The position numbers were made by a program, and so were the translations under genes. From an uncultured Caryophanales bacterium (GTDB lineage: Bacteria > Bacillota_I > Bacilli_A > RFN20 > CAG-826): a stretch of 35,199 nucleotides of DNA. Below, one piece after another: positions 23,952 to 32,945 of the stretch. Location: NCBI GenBank assembly GCA_946185585.1, contig CAMHJP010000006.1:1-35199 (forward strand), in the 5' to 3' direction. The notes below the pieces were generated by a model that saw only the letters and a list, made by a program, of their open reading frames with translations, was not told the origin of the DNA and did not search any database. Position 1 is the first letter of the stretch; every line of letters starts with the position of its first letter.

Positions 23952-26900
23952 ATGAACAAATTATTTACAAAAGTAGCCGCGCTAACCCTCGGTGTAGCGA
24001 TGGCTGCTGGTGTAGGTGTTGCTCTAGGTTCAAGTCAAAAAGCTGAATCGGCTTTTGCAGACTACGAAGCCACTACAACAATTGCTGTTGGCGATACGAT
24101 TTTGATTGCAAACGAAGCTGCAAAGAAAGAACTTAAAACTATAGAAATGTTTGGAAGTAATTCAGTCGGATCAACAGTAGATTATACTGGTTCAGTTCCT
24201 GCTGGAGTTTATCCACTTACAGTAGAAGCTGGCACGGCTGCTGATAGTTATGCGTTGAAAACAAATGATAACAAATATCTTTGTTGGACTTCGGGAAACA
24301 CTTTAAATTCCCAAGATTCTATTAATGCCAATTCAAGTTGGAAACTAGTTACAGCAAGTAATAAGTTATTTTTCCAAAATGTTAGTGATGCTAATAGACA
24401 TCTTAGTTATAACTCAGGTAATCCTCGATTTGCTACATATGGAAATACAAATCAAGCCACTCTAACATTATTTAAAAATGTTGAAGGTGGAGATAAATTT
24501 ACAATTTCCTATAACAACAATGGCGGATCCGGAACAATGGATGATACAGTTGCATCTGCACCAATTGTTTCCGCATGCACCTTTACTGCTCCAGAAGGCA
24601 AAAAATTCGCATCATGGAACACTGCTGCCGATGGAAGTGGTACAACCTACGCTGTTGGAGCTACTTCAACAACGAATTTAACACTTTTCGCCATTTGGGA
24701 AACTATCCCATCTTTCACTTGCGAACAAGCTATTGCCGCTATTGATGCTAGCGGTGAAGTAAATGGTGTTTATGTTTCGGGTTATATTACATCAATCGCT
24801 TCTTCTGCGGTAAGTGGTGGAAAAATTAGCTACTGGATTGCTGATACAGCCGCCGGAGGGGAACAGTTTGAAGTTTATTTAGGTTTAGGCTTAAATGGTC
24901 AAAACTTTGAAGCGTTAACCGATATTGAAGTTGGTGCATCCGTTAAAGTGTTCGGAGATATTTATAAATATAATTCTACCTATGAATTCAGAATGAATAG
25001 CTATTTAGTTAGTTATTCTGCTCCAACAGGACCAGCTCTCACAAGCGTTGAAATCGGTGGTACTGCAACAGTCACAGTTGGTAAGTCATGGAATTATGAT
25101 GGTGTTACAGTTGTTGCTCACTATGAAGACGAATCTTCAAAAGACATCAAAGATCTATGCACCATAGTAATTGAAGAAGCACCAGCTGAATCAATGACAA
25201 GTGCAACTGTTAAAGTTACGTACAAAGATGAGGTTTATACAGAAACAATCCCAGTCTCTGTTTCACCTGCACCTGCTCCAAAAACATTTGCTAAAATTAC
25301 AAGCGATTCTTTTCTTAAAGATGATAAGTATCTTATTGTTTTTGAAGATAATGGATCTGAAACCCCAGCACCTCTTGCTTTTGATGCAAGTTTAGAAACA
25401 CTTGATGCTGTTGGAAACAATCAAAGTGTGTCTATTGAAAATTCTGTGATTTCAGCTGATGAGGATTATGCTTTTGAAATTGCATCTGTTGATGGCGGTT
25501 ATACAATCAAATCATCTAGTGGTTATTATATTGGCCAAACCAGTGATTCAAATGGTTTAAAAGCTAGCAAAACTGAAGCTTATGTTAATACAATCACTTT
25601 TGAAACAGATGGTACAGCAAATATTGGTTGTAGCGGAACATTCTTAAGATATAACAATGCATCAAATCAAGTTCGTTTCCGTTATTACAAATCATCTTCT
25701 TACAGTGACCAGCAAGCAATAACTCTTTATAGAGTGTTCACCGCTCCGGTTCCAACTGAATGGACAACTGAACAAGAACAAACCTTCAAGGATAATCTTG
25801 ATGGCTATGTCCCACCATATTTCGCTGAATTATCTGGTGACATTAACGTGTATGGAACATTAGTTCAATACAACGTAAAGAGCGATGTTGTCGCAGCCTT
25901 CAATTCCTACTACGAACAACAAGGATGGGAATCTGATGTTCCAGGTTACTGGAGTCATGAATCAACAGGAGGAAATGGTGTTGTTGAAGCTTACGCTCAA
26001 ACAAGCGCTACCGGTGCAACTCTCAGTTTCCAATACACTGAATATGCTGTTGTCACATTAGATGAAAACGGAACAAAAACTGAAGTTAAATTAGTTCCAC
26101 CAGCTGATTACACTCTTCCATCTCCAACTGCCTCATTAATTCCAGATGGTAAGGAATTTAAGGCTTGGGAAATTGCTGGAGTCGAATATCAGCCAGAAGC
26201 TAAAGTTAGCGTCTCTGAAGACGTTACAATTACAGCTGTCTACGTTGATAAGGTTCAAACAGAATGGTCTGATGCTCAAAAAGCAGCCTTAGAGACTGCT
26301 CTTCACGGCTATCTCCCACCATTCTTTGGTGAACTCGTTGAAGATCTTACTACAACTGAAAATGGCGCTACATTTACAGTTTCCGGCGACCAAAGCGGAG
26401 AATTTGCTGCAAAACTTGGCGATGGTTGGGAACTTATTGGCACTAACAACTACATGAAGGCAGGAGATAATTATTATCTTACTGCTTCTATTGATGTCTT
26501 CGGTGTCAGAAGTGATCTTCCAGTTGGAGATTATTCGACAATTTCATTCACTTATAATGAAGGTGAAGCACCAGCAACAGATTGGTCAGATTCATTCAAA
26601 GAATCTTACGCAGCTATGTTTGGTGATGAAGCACCATTACCAGACTTCATTAATTCTGCATTTGCTGACGATAGCAATATTACCTTTGATACACAATATT
26701 ATGTCTGTCAAATTGATGTGGTTGGTAATTACTTTGAAGAAGCAGATAATCACTTCTACGGTAATGCCAATTGGAATTACATTGGTCCTTCGAATGTTTT
26801 ACCAACAAACCAAGGATATTGTTACGAAGGAAAAGATCAAGCTACTGAGGTAACAGTTGGTGTTTATATGGGCCAAGATCAACAAGTCCACACAGTCATT

Positions 26901-27830
26901 TTCTTTGGTGTTATTTGGACAATTGAAGTTGAAACAGATGGTGCCAAACTCGAATACTTTGTTGGCGATACTCTTGATACAACAAACATCATTGTTCACT
27001 ACACAACATCTTATGGTGATTGGACAAACTACTTCAATCTCAACAGTGTATGCACATTCTCACCAACTACCTTAACTGAAGCTGGTGATGAAGTTGCAAT
27101 TGATATTTCCATCTTTGATGGATCCTACCATAAGTCTTACAACGTTAAAGTTGAAGAAGTTGTTGCAACTTCACTTGTTGTTAGTGGTACCCCAACCAAG
27201 ACTGAATACGAAGCCGGTGAAGACTGGAGCGCAGAAGGCTTAGTTGTTACAGCTCACTACAATAACGGTACTGAAGCTGATGTGACTGATCAAGTGACTT
27301 GGTCATTTGACCCAGCAGAAACAGCAGCGGAAGTTACATCCGTCTCAGCTGTAGCTCACTTCGGTGACCTCAGCAGTGATGCGTTCGCAATTGATGTTAC
27401 AGTTACAGAACCAGTACCAGTTTACGATGCTGATACCTTTGCTAAAGACTTACTCGAAATGGTTGCCCCAATTTGTGCAAACTATGACGGTAAGAAGAAT
27501 AACAAAGCCGCGTTAAAGACTGTTTGGGATACAATGTCTCAGCGTTACTCAACTCTCTCTAACGAAGAAAAAGCAAAAGTTATCGCTGCTGCTGCTAAGA
27601 CAGATGGCACTGACCTTGAAAAGGCCATGGCCTTCTACAATTATGCTTGTAAGAAATACGGCTTAACCAAATTCATTGAAGGACGTCAAGTTAAAGCACT
27701 TGTCACTGAACATGAAACTGGTAATAGCATTCTCCCAATCGTTGTGATTGTTGCATCTAGTGTTGCTGCAATTACTGCAATTGGTGTTGTCATTGCTCTT
27801 AAACGTCGTAAAACATTACTTGCTAAATAA
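23952..27830 (+). CDS. Large modular secreted/membrane-anchored surface protein
   Basis: Signal peptide MNKLFTKVAALTLGVAMAAGVGVAL; InlB/Flg_new-like repeat (ISYNNNGGSGTMDDT...FASWNTAADGSGTTYAVG); Ig-like Big_3-type modules; C-terminal TM + KRRKTLLAK, no LPXTG; SD aaaggag. Confidence 0.9.
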   Translation: MNKLFTKVAALTLGVAMAAGVGVALGSSQKAESAFADYEATTTIAVGDTILIANEAAKKELKTIEMFGSNSVGSTVDYTGSVPAGVYPLTVEAGTAADSYALKTNDNKYLCWTSGNTLNSQDSINANSSWKLVTASNKLFFQNVSDANRHLSYNSGNPRFATYGNTNQATLTLFKNVEGGDKFTISYNNNGGSGTMDDTVASAPIVSACTFTAPEGKKFASWNTAADGSGTTYAVGATSTTNLTLFAIWETIPSFTCEQAIAAIDASGEVNGVYVSGYITSIASSAVSGGKISYWIADTAAGGEQFEVYLGLGLNGQNFEALTDIEVGASVKVFGDIYKYNSTYEFRMNSYLVSYSAPTGPALTSVEIGGTATVTVGKSWNYDGVTVVAHYEDESSKDIKDLCTIVIEEAPAESMTSATVKVTYKDEVYTETIPVSVSPAPAPKTFAKITSDSFLKDDKYLIVFEDNGSETPAPLAFDASLETLDAVGNNQSVSIENSVISADEDYAFEIASVDGGYTIKSSSGYYIGQTSDSNGLKASKTEAYVNTITFETDGTANIGCSGTFLRYNNASNQVRFRYYKSSSYSDQQAITLYRVFTAPVPTEWTTEQEQTFKDNLDGYVPPYFAELSGDINVYGTLVQYNVKSDVVAAFNSYYEQQGWESDVPGYWSHESTGGNGVVEAYAQTSATGATLSFQYTEYAVVTLDENGTKTEVKLVPPADYTLPSPTASLIPDGKEFKAWEIAGVEYQPEAKVSVSEDVTITAVYVDKVQTEWSDAQKAALETALHGYLPPFFGELVEDLTTTENGATFTVSGDQSGEFAAKLGDGWELIGTNNYMKAGDNYYLTASIDVFGVRSDLPVGDYSTISFTYNEGEAPATDWSDSFKESYAAMFGDEAPLPDFINSAFADDSNITFDTQYYVCQIDVVGNYFEEADNHFYGNANWNYIGPSNVLPTNQGYCYEGKDQATEVTVGVYMGQDQQVHTVIFFGVIWTIEVETDGAKLEYFVGDTLDTTNIIVHYTTSYGDWTNYFNLNSVCTFSPTTLTEAGDEVAIDISIFDGSYHKSYNVKVEEVVATSLVVSGTPTKTEYEAGEDWSAEGLVVTAHYNNGTEADVTDQVTWSFDPAETAAEVTSVSAVAHFGDLSSDAFAIDVTVTEPVPVYDADTFAKDLLEMVAPICANYDGKKNNKAALKTVWDTMSQRYSTLSNEEKAKVIAAAAKTDGTDLEKAMAFYNYACKKYGLTKFIEGRQVKALVTEHETGNSILPIVVIVASSVAAITAIGVVIALKRRKTLLAK

Positions 27831-27864
27831 TTATTGATTAAATCACTGCATTAATTTATTCAAT

Positions 27865-27895
27865 GGCCTCTCACTTACGTGGGAGGCTTTTTTAT
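27865..27895 (+). terminator. Intrinsic terminator after surface protein
   Basis: GCCTCTCAC-ttac-GTGGGAGGCTTTTTTA. Confidence 0.85.
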
Positions 27896-27959
27896 TAAAT
27901 TTTAATATATTATTATATTTGTTAATTTTGCACATATATGTAATATTTGCATATTTCCT

Positions 27960-27991
27960 TTGACAAAATACTTTTGTTTATACTATAGTAT
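27960..27991 (+). promoter_or_regulatory. Promoter of the HTH-capE operon with overlapping palindrome
   Basis: TTGACA-N18-TATAGT; the -10 lies within the perfect 12-bp palindrome ATACTATAGTAT (27980-27991). Confidence 0.75.
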
Positions 27992-28011
27992 CAACGAAAG
28001 AGGTTCAAACT

Positions 28012-29205
28012 ATGTCATTACGTGAAACTCGCAAAAATTGCAAATTAACTCAAGAAGAAGCCGCTAAGCTTTGTGGTGTCTCTCTTCGTACTTATGTTAG
28101 CTATGAAAAGGATGAAGAAAAAGCTGACCAACTTAAACTAGAAAGAATGAAACAAGTTCTTGATGAAGCTGCTTCTAAAGATACTTCTATCTTAAAAGAT
28201 AAGATTCTTCTCATTACTGGAGGAACAGGTTCCTTTGGTCACGCTGTTGTTGATCGTTTCTTAGATACTGATATTAAAGAAATCCGTATTCTATCAAGAG
28301 ACGAAAAGAAACAAGACGATATGCGTAAAGCCTATCATAACGATAAACTTAAATTCTATATCGGAGATGTCCGTAACCTTCCAAGTATTGTCGACGCCTT
28401 TAAAGGCGTAGACTATGTCTTTAGTGCTGCCGCACTCAAACAAGTCCCATCTTGTGAATTCTACCCAATGGAGGCTGTTCGAACTAACGTTATCGGTTCA
28501 GATAACGTCATTACCGCTTGTGTCCAAAACCACGTTAAAAAAGCGATCTTCTTATCAACAGATAAAGCCGCTTACCCAATTAACGCGATGGGTATCTCCA
28601 AAGCCTTAATGGAAAAGAACGTTATTGCTCGTTCTAGACAAATGCTTAAGGGTGATACTGTTTTATGTTTAACTCGTTATGGTAACGTCATGGCGTCTCG
28701 TGGATCAGTTATCCCATTATTCTTAAATCAAATTAAAGAAGGTAAACCAATCACAATTACTAATCCAGAGATGACTCGTTTCATGATGACTCTTGATGAT
28801 GCCGTGGATCTAGTTTTATATGCCTTTGAACATGGTGAACAAGGTGACTTATTTGTTCAAAAAGCTCCAGCAGCCACAATTGAAACTCTTGCTAAAGCAA
28901 TTATTGAATTAACTGGTTCTAAAACAGGAGTGAGTTACATTGGTACTCGTCATGGAGAAAAACTCTATGAAACTTTAGTTACCCAAGAAGAAATGCTCAA
29001 ATCCATTGACTGCGGAAACTTCTTTAGAGTTTGTGCAGATAACCGTGATTTAAACTATGATAAATATTTTTCTAAAGGAAATAAGAAACTCAATTTAGGT
29101 GAATCATACACCTCTCATAACACTGGTCGACTTAATGTTGAAGAAATGAAACAACTATTAAAGAAACTCGAACTCTTTGGTGGACCAGTCCGTCAACACG
29201 AATAA
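28012..29205 (+). CDS. XRE-type HTH domain fused to CapE/FnlA-like UDP-GlcNAc 4,6-dehydratase
   Basis: Residues 1-55 LRETRKNCKLTQEEAAKLCGVSLRTYVSYEKDE...; then ILLITGGTGSFGHAVVDRFL (Rossmann), SAAALKQVPSCEFYPMEAVRTNV, LSTDKAAYPINAMGISKALMEK. Confidence 0.92.
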   Translation: MSLRETRKNCKLTQEEAAKLCGVSLRTYVSYEKDEEKADQLKLERMKQVLDEAASKDTSILKDKILLITGGTGSFGHAVVDRFLDTDIKEIRILSRDEKKQDDMRKAYHNDKLKFYIGDVRNLPSIVDAFKGVDYVFSAAALKQVPSCEFYPMEAVRTNVIGSDNVITACVQNHVKKAIFLSTDKAAYPINAMGISKALMEKNVIARSRQMLKGDTVLCLTRYGNVMASRGSVIPLFLNQIKEGKPITITNPEMTRFMMTLDDAVDLVLYAFEHGEQGDLFVQKAPAATIETLAKAIIELTGSKTGVSYIGTRHGEKLYETLVTQEEMLKSIDCGNFFRVCADNRDLNYDKYFSKGNKKLNLGESYTSHNTGRLNVEEMKQLLKKLELFGGPVRQHE

Positions 29206-29209
29206 ACAA

Positions 29210-30310
29210 ATGAAAATATTAGTTACTGGCGCAAAAGGATTTATCGGAACTCATGTCGTGGAGTCTTTAAAAAGACACCAACACGAAGTTTTTGAATTTG
29301 ATATTAACGATACCGAAACATCCTTAATTGAATATATTGAGCAAGCTGACTGGATTATTCATCTTGCTGGAGTAAATCGTCCACTCACATTGGAAGAGTT
29401 TTACGATGGTAATACTAACTTCACAAAGAAAATCATCGATTTAGTTAAACGATACAACCCAAATGTGAAGATTGTGGCGAATAGTTCTATTCAAGCAGAA
29501 CTCGATAACGATTATGGACGTTCTAAAAAGATGGCCGAAGATGCATTAATTGCCTCTAACTTAAACGTTTACATCTATCGTTTCTATAATGTTTTTGGAA
29601 GAGGATGCCGCCCAAATTATAACTCGGCAACAGCAACATTTTGTTATAACATCGCCCATGATTTAGACGTCTATGTTCGTGATCCAAATTATGTTGTCAC
29701 TTATAATTATGTTGATGATATTGCTAAAGAAATCACAAACCTCGTTGAAAATAAAGTTAACCGAGAATTGCTGGTGATTTCTTATGTAAAACCTAAATAT
29801 TCTTGTTCGCTTGGAAAACAAGTTGAGCTTTTAAAATACTTCAAAAAATGTGTGGAATCTGATGCACATTTTCCACTTATTCATGATGAGTTTGAACTAA
29901 AACTATTTATGTCTTTCTTGTGGTATCTCTCTGATGAAGGAAGCTCATTTAACTTTGCTCAAGATGAGCGAGGCTTCTTTATGGAGTTATATAAATCTAG
30001 TAAACATGGTCAAATCTCCCTAAATATGGCTTACCCAGGCATCACTAAAGGTGGACACTACCACACATACAAAAAAGAAATTTTCTATCCTGTATTAGGT
30101 AAGTGCCGTATTCGTCAAAGAAACATCCATGATGATAAAATGATCATCGATGAAGTCGAAAATGGATCAAAACAAGTTAATATCATCCCCGAATACACCC
30201 ACGAAATCACTAATTTAGGAAAAGATAATTCCTATACATTAATGTGGATCTCAGAAGTTTATAATCCTGAGACACATGACACATACCACGCACCAGTAGA
30301 TAAGGAGTAA
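29210..30310 (+). CDS. CapF-like UDP-sugar reductase (SDR domain + C-terminal cupin)
   Basis: MKILVTGAKGFIGTHVVESL; C-terminal YPGITKGGHYHTYKKEIFYPVLGKCRIRQRN cupin; follows the capE-like gene. Confidence 0.9.
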   Translation: MKILVTGAKGFIGTHVVESLKRHQHEVFEFDINDTETSLIEYIEQADWIIHLAGVNRPLTLEEFYDGNTNFTKKIIDLVKRYNPNVKIVANSSIQAELDNDYGRSKKMAEDALIASNLNVYIYRFYNVFGRGCRPNYNSATATFCYNIAHDLDVYVRDPNYVVTYNYVDDIAKEITNLVENKVNRELLVISYVKPKYSCSLGKQVELLKYFKKCVESDAHFPLIHDEFELKLFMSFLWYLSDEGSSFNFAQDERGFFMELYKSSKHGQISLNMAYPGITKGGHYHTYKKEIFYPVLGKCRIRQRNIHDDKMIIDEVENGSKQVNIIPEYTHEITNLGKDNSYTLMWISEVYNPETHDTYHAPVDKE

Positions 30311-30318
30311 TTAATTAT

Positions 30319-31443
30319 ATGGAAAAGAAAATTAGAGTTGTCACCATTATTGGTACCCGTCCAGAAATCATTCGTCTTAGTGAAGTCATTAAAGCTTTAG
30401 ATAAAGACGAAGAAATTGAACACCTTTTAGTTCATACAGGACAAAACTATGACTACGAACTGAACCAAGTCTTCTTTGAAGATCTTGATCTAAGAGCCCC
30501 AGATTACTATCTTAACTGCGCTGGTAAAGATCTAGGTGAAACCATTGGTAACGCCATCTCTAAATCTTATGATTTACTTAAAGAACTTCACCCAGATGCC
30601 ATTCTTATCTTAGGAGATACGAATAGTGCGTTATGCGCCATCAGCGCAAAACGCCTTAAACTACCAATCTTCCATATGGAAGCTGGTAACCGCTGCGGTG
30701 ATTGGAACGTTCCAGAAACAATTAACCGTAAAATTGTTGATCATATCTCTGATATTAATCTTCCTTATACTAATCACGCCTACGCCAATTTAATGAAAGA
30801 AGGTATTGAACCAGAGTACACATTTGTCACTGGTTCACCAATGCTTGAAGTCTTAAATGCTCAAAACACCAAGATTGAAAAGAGTGATGTCTTATCTCGT
30901 TTAGGCTTAACTAAAGGAGAATACATTGTTGTCTCTTCTCATAGAGAAGAAAACATCGATATTGAAAAGAATTTCAACCAACTCATGCCAGCGATTAATG
31001 AAATCGCCGAGAAATACCAAGTTCCTGTGATATTCTCTACTCACCCACGTACAAAGAAGCGACTTGAAGCCAATCACTTCACAATGCATCCACTTGTTCG
31101 TAACCTTAAACCATTGGGTTTCCTAGATTACGTTAAACTCCAAGAGAATGCGAAATTCGTTCTTTCGGATAGTGGAACACTTACTGAAGAAAGTGCAATG
31201 AGACACTTCCCAGCCGTCTTAATCCGTACATCCACAGAAAGACCAGAAGGAGTGGAAGTAAACTCGATTGTTGTCTCTGGCATCACAAAAGACGGAATTC
31301 TTAACGCCATTGAAAAAGAACTCCAACAATATCAAACCGCAGGTACTCCAGAAAACTATGATGTCGTTGATGTCTCGAAAAGAGTTCTTAAGATCATCAA
31401 AGAAAAAATCGCTGTGGTGAACAAAGAAATCTGGAAAAAATAG
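30319..31443 (+). CDS. Non-hydrolysing UDP-GlcNAc 2-epimerase family (WecB/CapG-like)
   Basis: TIIGTRPEIIRLSEVI, HTGQNYDYELNQVFFEDL, HMEAGNRCGDWNVPETINRKIVDHISD. Confidence 0.93.
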   Translation: MEKKIRVVTIIGTRPEIIRLSEVIKALDKDEEIEHLLVHTGQNYDYELNQVFFEDLDLRAPDYYLNCAGKDLGETIGNAISKSYDLLKELHPDAILILGDTNSALCAISAKRLKLPIFHMEAGNRCGDWNVPETINRKIVDHISDINLPYTNHAYANLMKEGIEPEYTFVTGSPMLEVLNAQNTKIEKSDVLSRLGLTKGEYIVVSSHREENIDIEKNFNQLMPAINEIAEKYQVPVIFSTHPRTKKRLEANHFTMHPLVRNLKPLGFLDYVKLQENAKFVLSDSGTLTEESAMRHFPAVLIRTSTERPEGVEVNSIVVSGITKDGILNAIEKELQQYQTAGTPENYDVVDVSKRVLKIIKEKIAVVNKEIWKK

Positions 31444-31445
31444 CA

Positions 31446-31474
31446 AAGGCCTCCTTGAAAGGAGGCTTTTTAAT
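31446..31474 (+). terminator. Intrinsic terminator after capG-like gene
   Basis: GCCTCCTT-ga-AAGGAGGCTTTTTAATT. Confidence 0.85.
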
Positions 31475-31558
31475 TAGAAAGAAAGATTAGAAATAACTAA
31501 CTTTTTTCAATAAAATTAAAATCCCAATTGTATATATAGCGAAAAGAGGTACACGAAA

Positions 31559-32476
31559 ATGAAAAAACAAATCTTGTGTCTAGCTCTCCCACTCCTACTT
31601 GGTGGTTTAGCCGGTTGCTCTAAGGGCACCAAAGTCGAAAACCTCGAAGAAAAGAAAGCCATTGTTAATGATGTTGCCGAAGGTGCAGCAAAGAATATTG
31701 GTAAAAGTGATTTAACCTTTAACCTCAATCTGAAAGCTGATGGAGAAGCCACTTTACCAGAAGGAAAAGTTAAATTCGATTCCTTTGCGTTAGAAGCCGA
31801 AGGTGAATTTGATTTCCCAGAAACCTTAGAAAAAGGTAGCGATATTAAGAATATCAAAGCCCATTTAGGTTTAGAAACTGCTGGTAAGATTACTGTTACC
31901 CAAGGTAGCGTAGAAACTAAAGCTGAATGTAACTGCAAGTTTGCTGATTTCTATCTTGATGCAGGTATTATCTACGGAGATATTTACAAAAACGGATTCT
32001 CTGATTTCTTAAATAGTGCACTTAGTTTAGGTCAAGAACTCCCAGTAAAATCTAAACTTGATTTTGGTTCATTAATTGATCCAGACAGTATCATTAGTAT
32101 GCAAGAAGAGTTTGAAGCTCCAGAAATTCCAGAAGAACTCTTAAACGAAGTCGCTATCTACGTTGCTAATGATAAGTTCACTTTCGAACTTGATACTAGA
32201 GAAGCCACATTCAAAGATGAAGCTGGTGTAGAACATAGTATTAAAGACTTCTATGGTGTTGACCTTAACGCTTCTCTTGTCGTTGACAAGGAATTCCATC
32301 TTAAGGAAGTTGAAGCCAAAGGAAACCTTGATGTTTCTAAACTTGATGAAAAGAAACAAGCTAGCGGAAATCTTGCGGTGAATCTCCAAGTTAAAGTGAA
32401 CCGCAAAGATAACCCAAGCGTTCCAACTGTTTCTGATAAAGAAGCTTACAAAGAATTCAAACTCTTTGGTAAATAA
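31559..32476 (+). CDS. Hypothetical lipoprotein
   Basis: MKKQILCLALPLLLGGLAGC signal peptide with LAGC lipobox; otherwise unrecognised. Confidence 0.85.
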   Translation: MKKQILCLALPLLLGGLAGCSKGTKVENLEEKKAIVNDVAEGAAKNIGKSDLTFNLNLKADGEATLPEGKVKFDSFALEAEGEFDFPETLEKGSDIKNIKAHLGLETAGKITVTQGSVETKAECNCKFADFYLDAGIIYGDIYKNGFSDFLNSALSLGQELPVKSKLDFGSLIDPDSIISMQEEFEAPEIPEELLNEVAIYVANDKFTFELDTREATFKDEAGVEHSIKDFYGVDLNASLVVDKEFHLKEVEAKGNLDVSKLDEKKQASGNLAVNLQVKVNRKDNPSVPTVSDKEAYKEFKLFGK

Positions 32477-32497
32477 TTTCTTAGATTTATCTAAAAG

Positions 32498-32528
32498 GAT
32501 TGCCGTAAAAACTCGGCAATCTTTTTTT
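32498..32528 (+). terminator. Intrinsic terminator
   Basis: GATTGCCG-taaaaact-CGGCAATCTTTTTTT. Confidence 0.85.
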
Positions 32529-32637
32529 GCATCGTGTTTTTTGATTGTTTATATTTCCTAACATCATAAAGAACTTTATTTTAAAGTTAGGAAAGATGTA
32601 TTATTTAAATAACAACATCCATAAAGGAGACTTAATC

Positions 32638-32934
32638 ATGGAAATTAGTATGAATCATGGCGCAGAGCTCGTCATTACTATTAAAGGTCGACTCGACACA
32701 GTCACTTCTACTGAGTTTACAAGTGCTCTCGAAAAAGAAGAAATTAAAGAAGGAGTCGTTGTTATTGAAGCAAAAGATCTTGAATACATTTCTTCTGCTG
32801 GCTTACGTGCTCTTCTTGCTTTAAAGAAGTCTTTAGCTAGTCAAAATAAAGAACTCGAAATCCATCATTTAAATCCGGTCTGCCAAGAAGTCTTTAAGGT
32901 CACTGGATTTAATAACATTCTAACTGTTAAATAA
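32638..32934 (+). CDS. STAS-domain anti-sigma factor antagonist (SpoIIAA/RsbV-like)
   Basis: MEISMNHGAELVITIKGRLDTVTSTEF...YISSAGLRALLALKKSL; ATG 32638 after SD aaaggag. Confidence 0.9.
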   Translation: MEISMNHGAELVITIKGRLDTVTSTEFTSALEKEEIKEGVVVIEAKDLEYISSAGLRALLALKKSLASQNKELEIHHLNPVCQEVFKVTGFNNILTVK

Positions 32935-32945
32935 TTCTTTCATTT

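Noticed and set aside
24478-27075. Several 60-120 aa ORFs inside the surface-protein gene
   Set aside because: Out-of-frame shadows of the 1306-aa ORF.
31516-31938. 140-aa minus-strand ORF opposite the lipoprotein
   Set aside because: Antisense shadow of an Ala/Glu/Lys-rich CDS.
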